The notes under the pieces were generated by a model. The model saw nothing but the letters and a program-made list of their open reading frames with translations, did not search any database and had not been told where the DNA came from. A stretch of DNA of 59,707 nt from Maribellus maritimus (GTDB lineage Bacteria; Bacteroidota; Bacteroidia; Bacteroidales; Prolixibacteraceae), in assembly GCF_022267315.1 (NCBI RefSeq), contig NZ_JAIKLE010000040.1, positions 1-59,707 of the forward strand, in the 5' to 3' direction. Within the stretch, counting starts at the first letter, position 1. The number at the start of each line of letters is the position of its first letter. Positions 16,060 to 24,670 of the stretch are shown in pieces. The translations under genes were made by a program, and so were the position numbers.

Positions 16060-17376
16060 ATGTCCGGTTCACCGATAGATAAAACAATTGTTGATCAAAA
16101 AATAAAAGAACTTCGTATCCCTGAAGTTGGAAAAGCATCAATTCGGGAAATTGTTGCGCTGGTAAATTTAGTTGAAGAAGAAACCGGGGAGAAATATATT
16201 CGGATGGAAATGGGGGTTCCAGGTCTTCCGCCGGCAAAAGTGGGAACCGAAGCCGAAATAGACGCATTAAAAAGAGGCGTTGGATCGATTTACCCGATGG
16301 TTGACGGAATAAAACCGCTCAAGGAAGAGGCTGCAAAGTTTGTCAGGAATTTTATGAATATCGATGTTCATCCGAAAGGTTGTATTCCAACTGTAGGTTC
16401 AATGCAGGGAACTTACGTAGCATTTCTGGCCGCAAATAACATTGATGAAAAAAAGGATACGGCTCTTTTTATTGATCCGGGTTTCCCGGTGCAAAAACAA
16501 CAGATGCTGGTGCTCGGTCAGAAATATGCAACATTTGACGTATTCAGTTACCGTGGAGAAAAGTTGAGAATTAAGTTGGAAGAGTTTCTTTCAAAAGGGA
16601 ACATTCATTCCATTATTTATTCTAATCCAAATAATCCGAGCTGGATTTGTTTTACCGAAGACGAATTGAAAATAATTGGTGAACTGGCCAATAAATACGA
16701 TGTTATCGTAATGGAAGATTTGGCTTATTTTGGTATGGATTTCCGCCGCGATTTATCAGAACCCGGCAAACCTCCTTTCCAGCCAACTGTAGCAAAATAC
16801 ACCAATAATTTTATTCTTTTTATTTCCAGCTCAAAAATATTTTCATATGCAGGTCAGCGAATTGGAGTAATGGTGATTCCTGAATCGTTATTTGACCGCG
16901 ATTATCCTGTTCTTCAAAAACGTTTTCATAGTACAACTTTTGGAAGTACAATCACATTACGATTGCTCTATTCTATTTCATCAGGAACAAGTCACTCAGC
17001 ACAATGGGCACTTACCGCCATGCTGAAAGCTGTAAACGAAGGCTCATTTAATTTTGTTGATGATGTGAAAGAATACGGTGAAAAAGCCAAAGTGATGAAA
17101 CGGCTTTTTCTTGAAAATGGTTTTGATATTGTTTACAAAGAAGACATTGACCAACCCATAGCAGATGGTTTTTATTTTACGATTTCCTATCCCGGGATGA
17201 CAGGAAATGAGTTGGTGGCTAACCTGATTTATTTTGGAATAAGTGCCATTGCTCTTGACAATACAGGCAGTCTGGAGGAAGGAATCCGTGCCTGTGTTTC
17301 GTTTGTAAAACGCGATCAGTTCGAGGAGCTTGAAAAACGGCTAAAAGCATTTAACCAAAACTTTTCAGAAAAATAG
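16060..17376 (+). CDS. PLP-dependent aminotransferase, class I/II (aromatic type by context)
   Basis: A 438-residue fold-type I aminotransferase. The PLP lysine is K259 in SSSKIFSYAGQRIG; other marks are YSNPNNPSW (substrate/PLP-binding Asn-Pro region) and VIVMEDLAYFGMD (Asp and Tyr that hold the PLP ring). It is somewhat longer than the 400-residue norm, with an extra N-terminal helix. In Bacteroidota this type often follows pheA, and conversion of phenylpyruvate and other aromatic 2-oxoacids is likely. It can also run in the other direction and supply 2-oxoacids to the oxidoreductase operon at 18.2 kb. The Crp/Fnr gene follows after 14 nt, suggesting co-transcription. Confidence 0.85.
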   Translation: MSGSPIDKTIVDQKIKELRIPEVGKASIREIVALVNLVEEETGEKYIRMEMGVPGLPPAKVGTEAEIDALKRGVGSIYPMVDGIKPLKEEAAKFVRNFMNIDVHPKGCIPTVGSMQGTYVAFLAANNIDEKKDTALFIDPGFPVQKQQMLVLGQKYATFDVFSYRGEKLRIKLEEFLSKGNIHSIIYSNPNNPSWICFTEDELKIIGELANKYDVIVMEDLAYFGMDFRRDLSEPGKPPFQPTVAKYTNNFILFISSSKIFSYAGQRIGVMVIPESLFDRDYPVLQKRFHSTTFGSTITLRLLYSISSGTSHSAQWALTAMLKAVNEGSFNFVDDVKEYGEKAKVMKRLFLENGFDIVYKEDIDQPIADGFYFTISYPGMTGNELVANLIYFGISAIALDNTGSLEEGIRACVSFVKRDQFEELEKRLKAFNQNFSEK

Positions 17377-17390
17377 GAAGAGTTCAAAGA

Positions 17391-17957
17391 ATGGATAAAA
17401 ACAAAGTAATATCCCGTTACAATTTAACTCTTGAACTTATCTCGAAACTCGATTTGAAACACGAACCTGTGTCACTAAAAAAAGGAGATTGTTTTATCGA
17501 TTACGGGGAGCAAACAAATAAAATAGGAATTTTAATAAGCGGACTGCTTTACGCTACTTATATTGCAGAAAGCGGTGCTGAATGGATTTCACGGTTTTTC
17601 TTTCCTCCAAACAATTTTATTGTAAGTAACCATCGTGGTTTTTATACCGGTAAAGACTCAACCGAGTCGATAAAAGCCTACGAAGACTCCGAACTTTTGT
17701 ATTTTGATAAGGGTGAATTTAAAACGTTGCTCGATTCCGACAGAATGTTTGAAAGAACGGTCCGAATACTGGCAGAAGAAAGTTACATTCAGGCGATGGA
17801 CAGAATTCATTCTTTTCAGTCATTAAATGCCGAAGAACGTATTCGTAAGTTTTTTAATGAAAACCCTGAACTTGGTGCAAAACTACAGCGGCAACATATA
17901 GCATCTTATCTCGGAATTCACCGCAACATTTTAACGCGTTTCCTTTATAAAATCTAA
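17391..17957 (+). CDS. Crp/Fnr-family transcriptional regulator
   Basis: A 188-residue regulator with an N-terminal cyclic-nucleotide-binding-type beta-roll (about 20-120; LKKGDCFIDYGEQTNKIGILISGLL) and a C-terminal winged helix (about 140-188; LQRQHIASYLGIHRNILTRF). No Fnr-type cysteine cluster is present (only one Cys), so it is not an iron-sulfur oxygen sensor; a ligand cannot be read. It is short for the superfamily and ends directly after the recognition helix, which is common in Bacteroidota members. The recognition helix IHRNILTRFL departs from the usual PExLSRIRK form. It follows the aminotransferase by 14 nt and stands 6 nt before a dyad. Confidence 0.88.
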   Translation: MDKNKVISRYNLTLELISKLDLKHEPVSLKKGDCFIDYGEQTNKIGILISGLLYATYIAESGAEWISRFFFPPNNFIVSNHRGFYTGKDSTESIKAYEDSELLYFDKGEFKTLLDSDRMFERTVRILAEESYIQAMDRIHSFQSLNAEERIRKFFNENPELGAKLQRQHIASYLGIHRNILTRFLYKI

Positions 17958-17962
17958 AATTC

Positions 17963-17976
17963 GCAACATTAGTTGC
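17963..17976. promoter_or_regulatory. Crp/Fnr-type dyad before the 2-oxoacid oxidoreductase operon
   Basis: GCAAC-ATTA-GTTGC is a 5-4-5 inverted repeat with the same core pattern (GYAAC-N4-GTTRC) as the nrf site. Its centre lies 36.5 bp before the end of the -7 box at 17999-18006, identical to the nrf geometry. It begins 6 nt after the stop of the Crp/Fnr gene. Confidence 0.55.
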
Positions 17977-17998
17977 ATTCTTTTTGCTTGAATAAAAA

Positions 17999-18006
17999 TA
18001 GTTTTG
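17999..18006 (+). promoter_or_regulatory. -7 box of the 2-oxoacid oxidoreductase operon
   Basis: TAGTTTTG matches TAnnTTTG in full. It lies 170 nt before the ferredoxin start at 18176, so the leader would be long (about 165 nt) and could carry further control; I see no clear riboswitch in it. Confidence 0.5.
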
Positions 18007-18175
18007 TTTAGAAAAATCAAACTCGAATTATTTGTTGTGATATTTTAATAATCTGACAGGAAACTATTCATTTCTTTTAAAGATTTTCACCACACAAAAA
18101 TATTTGGGTATAACCTGATTTTTATGGGTTTTTTTAAACAGAAAGCTTTTTAAATTTATCAGAAAAATCAACAAA

Positions 18176-18400
18176 ATGGCAAAAGTTAAAGGAGCAGTTG
18201 TGGTTGACAAGGAGGGATGTAAAGGATGCGGTGTTTGTGTAAATGAATGTCCGCATGAGGTTTTGGCTTTACATAGAGAAGTAAACAGCCGTGGTTATCA
18301 TTATTCGTATATGGAAAATCCTGAAAATTGTATTGGGTGTATTAACTGTGGCGTTGTTTGTCCTGATACATGTATCACTGTTTATCGGGTAAAAGTGTAA
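18176..18400 (+). CDS. 2x[4Fe-4S] ferredoxin subunit of 2-oxoacid oxidoreductase (delta)
   Basis: A 74-residue ferredoxin with two clusters: CKGCGVCVNECP (15-26) and CIGCINCGVVCP (52-63). It is the electron-transfer delta subunit of a four-subunit 2-oxoacid:ferredoxin oxidoreductase. It is the first gene of an operon with the alpha, beta and gamma subunits, in the order usual in Bacteroidota. Confidence 0.92.
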   Translation: MAKVKGAVVVDKEGCKGCGVCVNECPHEVLALHREVNSRGYHYSYMENPENCIGCINCGVVCPDTCITVYRVKV

Positions 18401-18493
18401 GTCCACTTTTCGAAACATCAATTTTATTTCAAAAGATAAATAAAATATATCAGTTTGACTTAAAAGATAATCAATAATAAAATTTAGAAAGTA

Positions 18494-19615
18494 ATGGGAG
18501 AATTAAGATTAATGAAAGGAAATGAGGTGCTGGCCGAAGCCGCCATCCGCTGTGGATGCGACGGATATTTCGGTTATCCCATTACACCTCAGTCAGAAGT
18601 TATGGAGACACTTATGGCGCGTCAACCCTGGAATGAAACCGGAATGACGGTTTTACAGGCCGAAAGCGAAGTGGCTTCTATTAACATGGTTTACGGAGCT
18701 GCAGGTTCCGGGAAAAAAGTAATGACTTCTTCTTCCAGTCCGGGAATTAGTTTAATGGCTGAAGGAATCTCATATATTGCCGGAGCCGAGTTACCCTGTT
18801 TAATAATTAATGTACAGCGCGGAGGGCCGGGGCTGGGAACAATCCAACCTTCTCAGGCTGATTATTTTCAATCGGTAAAAGGAGGTGGCCATGGTGATTA
18901 TAAGATGATTGTTTTGGCGCCTGCGTCGGTTCAGGAGATGAATGATTTTGTTGCTCTGGGGTTTGAACTGGCTTTTAAATACCGTAATCCGGCAATGATC
19001 TTAACCGACGGTGCTATCGGTCAAATGATGGAAAGAGTAGAACTGGCTGATTTTAAACCTCGCTGGACAGAAGAGGAAATCAAAGTTAAATCAGGTGCTT
19101 GGGCAACCATTGGAAAAGCAATAGACAGAGAACGAAATGTTGTGACTTCACTGGAAATGGATTCTGCAAAAATGGAAGCCAATAATCTGCGTTTCCAGCA
19201 GAAATACAAACAGATGGAAGAAGAGGATTGCCGGTATGAAGAAATTATGTGTGACGATGCAGAATATATTTTAGTTGCATTTGGAACTTCTTCACGGGTT
19301 TGCCAGAAATCAGTTGAAATTGCACGTGCAAAAGGATTAAAAGTAGGTTTGCTACGCCCTATAACACTTTTCCCCTTTCCTAAAAAAGCGATAAATAAAC
19401 TGGCTGAAAAAGCAAAAGGATTTTTATCGGTTGAGATGAGTGCTGGGCAAATGATTGAAGACATCAAATTAGCAGTTTATGAAGCCGGGAAAAATACCCG
19501 GGTTGAACATTTTGGCCGGATGGGAGGAATTATTCCTACACCGGGTGAAGTGGTTGAAGCATTGGAAGAAAAATTTTCATGGGAGATTAGTTATGGAGTT
19601 AAAAGATATTATTAA
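18494..19615 (+). CDS. vorB: 2-oxoacid:ferredoxin oxidoreductase alpha subunit (VorB type)
   Basis: A 373-residue alpha subunit. Marks are GYPITPQSE (25-34 region, substrate and TPP contact), VLQAESEVASINMVYGAAGSGKK, TSSSSPGISLMAE, and VNVQRGGPGLGTIQPSQADYFQ. This sequence type is annotated VorB (3-methyl-2-oxobutanoate dehydrogenase) in Bacteroidota. It oxidatively decarboxylates branched and possibly aromatic 2-oxoacids to acyl-CoA and reduces ferredoxin; the reverse reaction (reductive carboxylation) is also known for this family. The true substrate is not fixed by sequence. It overlaps the beta gene by 23 nt. Confidence 0.9.
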   Translation: MGELRLMKGNEVLAEAAIRCGCDGYFGYPITPQSEVMETLMARQPWNETGMTVLQAESEVASINMVYGAAGSGKKVMTSSSSPGISLMAEGISYIAGAELPCLIINVQRGGPGLGTIQPSQADYFQSVKGGGHGDYKMIVLAPASVQEMNDFVALGFELAFKYRNPAMILTDGAIGQMMERVELADFKPRWTEEEIKVKSGAWATIGKAIDRERNVVTSLEMDSAKMEANNLRFQQKYKQMEEEDCRYEEIMCDDAEYILVAFGTSSRVCQKSVEIARAKGLKVGLLRPITLFPFPKKAINKLAEKAKGFLSVEMSAGQMIEDIKLAVYEAGKNTRVEHFGRMGGIIPTPGEVVEALEEKFSWEISYGVKRYY

Positions 19616-20381
19616 ACCGGAAAATCTGGTCTACGACAAATCAGAGGTTCAGACAGATACGATAATGCACTACTGTCCGGGGTGTTCACACGGAGTGGTT
19701 CATAAAGTAATTGCTGAATTAATAGGCGAACTGGGCATTCAGGAAAAAACTGTTGGAATTGCACCAGTTGGTTGTGCCGTATTTGCTTACAATTATATTG
19801 ATGTGGACTGGCAGGAAGCAGCTCATGGAAGGGCGCCGGCAGTTGCAACAGGAGTGGCACGCTTAAATCCTGATAAATTTGTATTTACGTATCAGGGTGA
19901 CGGGGATTTGGCTTCCATTGGTTCGGGTGAAATTATGCACGCCTGCAACCGTGGCGAAAATATACTTGTTGTCTTTATTAACAATGGAATTTACGGAATG
20001 ACAGGAGGTCAGATGGCACCAACAACATTGGATGGAATGGTGACTTCAACAACGCCTTTTGGAAGAAATGCCGATTTGAACGGATACCCAATGAAAATTA
20101 CAGAGTTGATTGCTCAACTTCCCGGAACTTCGTATGTTACACGTCAGGCAGTTCATAATGCAGCATCTGTTAGAAAATGTAAACGTGCCATAAAAAAAGG
20201 TATTCAAAATGTACTTGATAAAAAAGGTACGTCTTTTATTGAAGTAGTCTCTACTTGCAACTCTGGCTGGAAAATGACACCGGTTGCAGCAAACAAATGG
20301 ATGGAAGACAATATGTTTCCATTTTATCCGCTTGGCGATTTAAAAGATGGTGTAAAAGGTGAACCTGTTTCAAAAAATTAA
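19593..20381 (+). CDS. 2-oxoacid:ferredoxin oxidoreductase beta subunit (TPP-binding)
   Basis: A 262-residue TPP-binding subunit. The TPP/Mg motif is GDGDLASIGSGE followed by NNGIYGMTGGQ; the conserved HYCPGCSHG and APVGCAVF carry the cysteines of this family. The frame remains open upstream inside the alpha gene; MELKDIIKPENL was chosen because it gives normal length and a coupled 23-nt overlap. It is most like KorB/VorA-type beta subunits of Bacteroidota. Confidence 0.9.
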   Translation: MELKDIIKPENLVYDKSEVQTDTIMHYCPGCSHGVVHKVIAELIGELGIQEKTVGIAPVGCAVFAYNYIDVDWQEAAHGRAPAVATGVARLNPDKFVFTYQGDGDLASIGSGEIMHACNRGENILVVFINNGIYGMTGGQMAPTTLDGMVTSTTPFGRNADLNGYPMKITELIAQLPGTSYVTRQAVHNAASVRKCKRAIKKGIQNVLDKKGTSFIEVVSTCNSGWKMTPVAANKWMEDNMFPFYPLGDLKDGVKGEPVSKN

Positions 20382-20392
20382 AACCAAAAATT

Positions 20393-20944
20393 ATGACTGA
20401 GGAAATTATAATTGCCGGATTTGGTGGACAAGGTGTACTTTCTATGGGAAAAATTCTGGCGTATTCCGGAATTATGGAAGACAAGGAAGTTACATGGTTT
20501 CCTTCTTACGGGCCGGAAATGAGGGGCGGGACAGCCAATGTAACTGTAATTGTAAGTGACACAAGAATTAGTTCACCGATTTTGCAGGAATTCGACACTG
20601 CCATTATTTTGAACCAGCAGAGTATGGATAAATTTGAGAAAGCAGTAAAGCCCGGTGGTACATTGCTGTATGATCCAAACGGTGTAATTCATCCTCCAAC
20701 CCGCACAAATATTAATATTTTCAGGGTGGAAGGAACAAAAACTGCTGTTGAAATGGGAAATCCAAAAGTTTTCAATATGATAGTGTTTGGAAGTTACCTG
20801 AAAGTGAAGCCTATTCTTAGTTTGGATAATGTTGAAAAAGGCCTTGAAAAATCTCTTCCTGAAAGGTATCATAAATTAATCCCTTTAAATTTAGAGGCTA
20901 TAAAAAAAGGTCAGGAAATAGTTGAAACGATGCAAGCGGTTTAA
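20393..20944 (+). CDS. 2-oxoacid:ferredoxin oxidoreductase gamma subunit
   Basis: A 183-residue gamma subunit that begins EIIIAGFGGQGVLSMGKILA, followed by the family signatures SYGPEMRGGTANVTVIVS and NQQSMDKF. Length is standard. It starts 12 nt after the beta gene and closes the operon, which ends in a terminator at 20966-20997. No additional acyl-CoA-processing gene is attached; the ADP-forming synthetase lies at 2.8 kb. Confidence 0.92.
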   Translation: MTEEIIIAGFGGQGVLSMGKILAYSGIMEDKEVTWFPSYGPEMRGGTANVTVIVSDTRISSPILQEFDTAIILNQQSMDKFEKAVKPGGTLLYDPNGVIHPPTRTNINIFRVEGTKTAVEMGNPKVFNMIVFGSYLKVKPILSLDNVEKGLEKSLPERYHKLIPLNLEAIKKGQEIVETMQAV

Positions 20945-20965
20945 AATATTACTTACTTAATGCAG

Positions 20966-20997
20966 AAGCTCTTTCAAAATTGGGAGGGCTTTTTTTA
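20966..20997 (+). terminator. Rho-independent terminator after the oxidoreductase operon
   Basis: AAGCTCTTTC pairs with GGGAGGGCTT (10 bp including G-U pairs), followed by a run of T's. Confidence 0.75.
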
Positions 20998-21141
20998 TTT
21001 GTTTTTCATCTCAAAATCTAAAACATACAACAAAATATGATGGATAAAAGCGAAGTCGGCTCTTTTTAATACAGGAAATTTTCTTACTTTGCGCTAAAAT
21101 TATTATAGTGACTTTGCCAAAACGATCTACCTTAAATTTTT

Positions 21142-21945
21142 ATGCAAAATAAAGTTGTTGTTATAACCGGTGCGTCATCGGGAATCGGAAAAGCATTGGC
21201 TCAGAAGTATGCAGCCGAAGGATGGGATCTCGTGCTTGCTGCAAGAAGGATTGAAAGGTTACATGCACTGGAAAGGGAATTTAAAAATACGAATATACTT
21301 TCTGTAAAAACCGATGTTTCATTGGTTGAAGATTGCAGAGATTTGATTGATAAAGCAATAGGTAGATTTGGTAAAATTGATGTCCTGATAAATAATGCCG
21401 GGATTTCGATGCGTGCAATTTTCGAAAATGTGGAGCTTCCGGTATTACATAGAATGATGGATGTAAATTTCTGGGGTACAGTTTATTGTACAAAATTTGC
21501 TTTGCCTTATTTATTGGAAAGTAAAGGTTCCTTAGTCGGGGTCATTTCTGTGGGTGGTTATCTCGGATTACCAGGAAGAACAGGGTATTCTGCCTCAAAA
21601 TTTGCTGTTCGAGGATTTTTGGACACAGTTCGGGTTGAAAACCGGCGTTCTGGATTACATGTACTTGTCGCCGCTCCGGGCTTTACTACTTCCGAAATTC
21701 GTAAATCGGCATTGGTGGCTGATGGCCGGCAGCAGGGTGAGACACCCCGGAACGAGAATAAAATGATGTCGGCAGAGGAATGTGCTGGTCACATATACAG
21801 GGCTGTAAAAAGAAGAAGACGGAAAATTATTCTGACAGTAGTAGAAGGGAAGCTTACCGTTTTTATGGCTAAGATGTGGGCCGATTTGGTTGACGGAGTG
21901 ATGTACAGAATGTTTGCCAGCGAACCCGATTCACCACTCCGCTGA
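21142..21945 (+). CDS. Short-chain dehydrogenase/reductase
   Basis: A 267-residue classical SDR: cofactor motif TGASSGIGKALA (9-20), NNAG at about 90, catalytic Ser136, Tyr149 and Lys153 in GYSASK. AARRIE after strand 2 suggests NADP(H) preference. The C-terminal part (RRRRKIILTVVEGKLTVFMAKMW) is basic and hydrophobic as in membrane-associated SDRs of the DHRS7-like type. The substrate is unknown. Two imperfect -7 candidates lie 26-58 nt upstream. It converges with the LysE gene with 11 nt between. Confidence 0.85.
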   Translation: MQNKVVVITGASSGIGKALAQKYAAEGWDLVLAARRIERLHALEREFKNTNILSVKTDVSLVEDCRDLIDKAIGRFGKIDVLINNAGISMRAIFENVELPVLHRMMDVNFWGTVYCTKFALPYLLESKGSLVGVISVGGYLGLPGRTGYSASKFAVRGFLDTVRVENRRSGLHVLVAAPGFTTSEIRKSALVADGRQQGETPRNENKMMSAEECAGHIYRAVKRRRRKIILTVVEGKLTVFMAKMWADLVDGVMYRMFASEPDSPLR

Positions 21946-21956
21946 TGCTCCTTTAT

Positions 21957-22595
21957 TCAGATTCTAATATTCCGGATTAGTACAATTGTCAGAGAAACCA
22001 GAACAACAATGACAATTGAAGCTCCGGCTATTTTGTTAAACCAAGAATAGATCTTTGTGTCAATCCTGTTCTTTAACAAACTAATAAATCCAGTTAAAAT
22101 AAACCACCAAAGAACTGCTCCTACAAAAAAGCCTGCGAGAATTAAAACGGCATGGTTGAGACGTGTAACATTCAAAACAACTCCGAAAGTGGTAAATATT
22201 CCAATGTGTAAAAAAACAACGAGCGGATTTGTAAAAGTAAGCAGGAATGTTGTAAAGAGATTTTTTGCTAAAGTATTTGGTTTACGATTCAATTTCTCAA
22301 TTTTTTTTTCAGGATGGTTAAAGAAAATAACTATTCCCAAAAGAATCAAAACCATTGAACACCCAATTTTTAAATAGATTTCGTTTACACGGATAAAATC
22401 AATTATAATTGACAGGCTAAAACCAGCTACTGTGGCGTAAACAGTATCAGAAGTAGCAGCTCCAATTCCCGAATAAAAACCGGAGTATCTGCTGTTTCTG
22501 ATTGTTCTTTGGATGATTAAAATGCTTATTGGACCCACAGGAAGAGACGCAAGAAATCCTATTATTATTCCTTTAACAATAAATTCAAAAATCAT
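21957..22595 (-). CDS. LysE-family amino-acid/metabolite exporter
   Basis: A 212-residue inner-membrane protein with six predicted helices. The start IGFLASLPVGPISILIIQRTIRNS contains the PxGP motif of the LysE/RhtB superfamily; GIGAATSDTVYATVAG follows and FTNPLVVFLHIGIF is the second half repeat. Likely role is export of an amino acid or similar small molecule. MIFEFIVKGII was chosen as start; the 33 codons upstream would extend into the divergent gene at 22696 and do not fit the family. Confidence 0.82.
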   Translation of the reverse strand: MIFEFIVKGIIIGFLASLPVGPISILIIQRTIRNSRYSGFYSGIGAATSDTVYATVAGFSLSIIIDFIRVNEIYLKIGCSMVLILLGIVIFFNHPEKKIEKLNRKPNTLAKNLFTTFLLTFTNPLVVFLHIGIFTTFGVVLNVTRLNHAVLILAGFFVGAVLWWFILTGFISLLKNRIDTKIYSWFNKIAGASIVIVVLVSLTIVLIRNIRI

Positions 22596-22695
22596 GTTAT
22601 AAAAGTAAATTTTTTGTGAATGAATCAGATATTTGAGTAGTAATTTATCAGTTGAAATAAATATTTTTACATTTAAATTATCAAACAAAAACATT

Positions 22696-23232
22696 ATGGA
22701 AGAATTAACAGTGGGAACCCGGGTTGATCATCCGCGTTACGGAGAGGGAATAGTAAGTAAAAATAACTTAACAGCATACGAAATTTTTTTTGAACGTGGT
22801 GGCAAAATTGAAATTACAAAGCGAAATACTGATTTAAAAGTTATTCAGAAAAATGAAGATGTTTCTGCTAAAACAGGGCTCACAATTGCTGAAGTTGAAA
22901 AGGTAATGAGTTATGTTTTAGATCAATATGGTGCGTTGAGCGAAGTGGTTCCATTGGGTGAAAAATGGAAAGGCGGAACCATGCTTTTGCAACCGGCAAA
23001 TAAAGAATTAAAACCAAAAGAAATTCCGGTTGAAGCTTTTTTTCACAAAATTATTATGCTGCGTGATCGTTTGCGGGTTTTAGAACAAAACATAAACAGT
23101 CACAGTGTTTTAACCGATGAGGAAAAAGTTAATATTCAACAATATATTACCCGGATCTATGGCTCCTTAACCACTTTTAATATTTTATTTTCAGAAAAAG
23201 AACATTACTTTGTAGGAGCAAAATCGAAATAA
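22696..23232 (+). CDS. Conserved hypothetical protein with N-terminal Tudor/UvrD-like strand motif
   Basis: A 178-residue protein common in Bacteroidota with no assigned function. The N-terminus VGTRVDHPRYGEGIVSK is like the small beta-barrel at the C-terminus of UvrD/PcrA helicases, which binds nucleic acid or RNA polymerase. The rest is helical (LRDRLRVLEQNINSH). ATG 22696 fits the barrel start; the upstream open frame overlaps the divergent LysE promoter. The esterase gene follows after 2 nt. Confidence 0.7.
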   Translation: MEELTVGTRVDHPRYGEGIVSKNNLTAYEIFFERGGKIEITKRNTDLKVIQKNEDVSAKTGLTIAEVEKVMSYVLDQYGALSEVVPLGEKWKGGTMLLQPANKELKPKEIPVEAFFHKIIMLRDRLRVLEQNINSHSVLTDEEKVNIQQYITRIYGSLTTFNILFSEKEHYFVGAKSK

Positions 23233-23234
23233 TT

Positions 23235-24137
23235 ATGATAAAAAAAATAACACTTATTTTGTTGGTGATAATAAATGTAAACTCATTTGCACAGGATAAA
23301 ATCCTTAAAGTATGGCCTAACGGTGCCCCAAATGATAATGGAATGAAAGAGCCGGAGGAAAAATATGATGGTGTTCGGGTGAGAAATGTTTCTGAAGCAG
23401 AAATGTATGTCTATCTCCCTGAAAAGGAAAATAACACAGGTGCTGCTGTAGTTATTTGTCCCGGCGGTGGTTATGTTATAGAGGCAATGGATCATGAGGG
23501 GTACGATATGGCAAAATGGCTGGCTTCAAAAGGTGTGGCAGGAATCGTTTTGAAATACCGATTGCCATATGGAAATCACGAAATTCCGTCGACTGATGCA
23601 AAACGCGCTGTGCGTATTGTTAGAAAAAATGCGGCAGAGTGGGGGATAAATTCCGAGAAGATTGGAATTGCAGGTTCTTCCGCCGGAGGTCATTTAGCTT
23701 CTACTGTAGGTACCCATTTTGATTATGGAAATAAAGAAAGCAATGATGTGATTGAACAAATAAGTTGCCGGCCTGATTTTATGTTGTTGTTGTACCCGGT
23801 GGTAACGCTAAGGGAAGCATTTGGACATATGGGCTCGAGGGTGAATCTTATTGGTGAAGGACACGATTGGAAAATGATTTCCGAATATTCAAACGAAATG
23901 AAGGTTACGCCGGAGACACCTCCTACATTTTTTATATTGGCTGACGACGATGGTGCTGTTCCTCCAAGAAATTCAATAGAGTTTTATTTGGCGATGAAAG
24001 AAAATGATGTTCCTGCGGAGTTGCATATTTTTAAAGATGGCGGGCACGGTTTTGGCATGAACAAAAAAGATTTACCCGTTGATCAGTGGCCGGAATTGTT
24101 TTATTCATGGTTAAAAGCTCAGAAAATAATCGATTGA
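23235..24137 (+). CDS. Secreted alpha/beta-hydrolase (acetylesterase-like)
   Basis: A 300-residue hydrolase with signal peptide MIKKITLILLVIINVNSFA. The oxyanion segment is ICPGGGY, the nucleophile Ser149 is in GSSAGG, and the acid and base are likely in ADDDGAVPP and GGHGFGM. It is close to BD-FAE/acetyl-xylan-esterase-like lipase-fold enzymes that remove acyl groups from plant polysaccharides. It is not in the PUL but its function would fit it. Its TGA overlaps the Nudix ATG (TGATG), indicating translational coupling. Confidence 0.82.
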   Translation: MIKKITLILLVIINVNSFAQDKILKVWPNGAPNDNGMKEPEEKYDGVRVRNVSEAEMYVYLPEKENNTGAAVVICPGGGYVIEAMDHEGYDMAKWLASKGVAGIVLKYRLPYGNHEIPSTDAKRAVRIVRKNAAEWGINSEKIGIAGSSAGGHLASTVGTHFDYGNKESNDVIEQISCRPDFMLLLYPVVTLREAFGHMGSRVNLIGEGHDWKMISEYSNEMKVTPETPPTFFILADDDGAVPPRNSIEFYLAMKENDVPAELHIFKDGGHGFGMNKKDLPVDQWPELFYSWLKAQKIID

Positions 24138-24670
24138 TGCGAGATACCCATCCTCTAAAGGTAATGCGTTTTTGTCCAAAGTGCGGTTCTTCCGATTTTA
24201 AAGTGGCCGGAGAAAGGTCGTTAAAATGTAAAAGTTGCGGTTTTCATTATTTTGCAAATTCTTCTGCGGCGGTTGCTGCGTTGGTTGTGAACGATGAAGG
24301 AAAGCTAATGTTAACCAAACGAGGCATTGACCCTGGTTATGGAAAGCTTGATTTGCCGGGAGGTTTTGTTGATCCGGGGGAAACTGTTGAAAATGCATTA
24401 AGGAGGGAGTTATTTGAAGAACTGGGACTAAAGATCCGGTCATTTCGCTATCTTGGTTCTGCACCCAACGAGTATATTTTTTCAGAGTTTAGTGTTTTTA
24501 CCATCGATCTGGTATTCAAAGTTATTCCCGAAACAACCCAAGGTCTTCGTGCAATGGATGATATCCTTGATTATAAATTTTACAGTGAGCAGGAAATAGA
24601 TTACAACGATATTCCCGCCCCTTCAATAAAACATTTTGTACAACAATATTTTCAAAATGAACGAAATTAG
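24137..24670 (+). CDS. Nudix hydrolase with N-terminal zinc ribbon
   Basis: A 177-residue protein. An N-terminal ribbon CPKC-(15)-CKSC precedes the Nudix domain. The Nudix box (GX5EX7REUXEEXGU) is complete, starting at GGFVDPGETVENA and ending RRELFEELGL. Zinc-ribbon Nudix proteins of this type hydrolyse NADH, ADP-ribose or related dinucleotides; the exact substrate is not clear. The start overlaps the esterase stop by one base; a second ATG 9 codons later (MRFCPKCG) is also possible. Confidence 0.82.
   Translation: MRDTHPLKVMRFCPKCGSSDFKVAGERSLKCKSCGFHYFANSSAAVAALVVNDEGKLMLTKRGIDPGYGKLDLPGGFVDPGETVENALRRELFEELGLKIRSFRYLGSAPNEYIFSEFSVFTIDLVFKVIPETTQGLRAMDDILDYKFYSEQEIDYNDIPAPSIKHFVQQYFQNERN

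Noticed and set aside
18007..18175. Riboswitch in the long leader of the 2-oxoacid oxidoreductase operon
   Set aside because: No recognisable conserved riboswitch core or strong stem set; only an AT-rich leader.
21084..21116. -7 boxes before the SDR gene (TTACTTTG and TGACTTTG)
   Set aside because: Each has a mismatch or a shortened spacer relative to TAnnTTTG, so neither is listed as a promoter feature.
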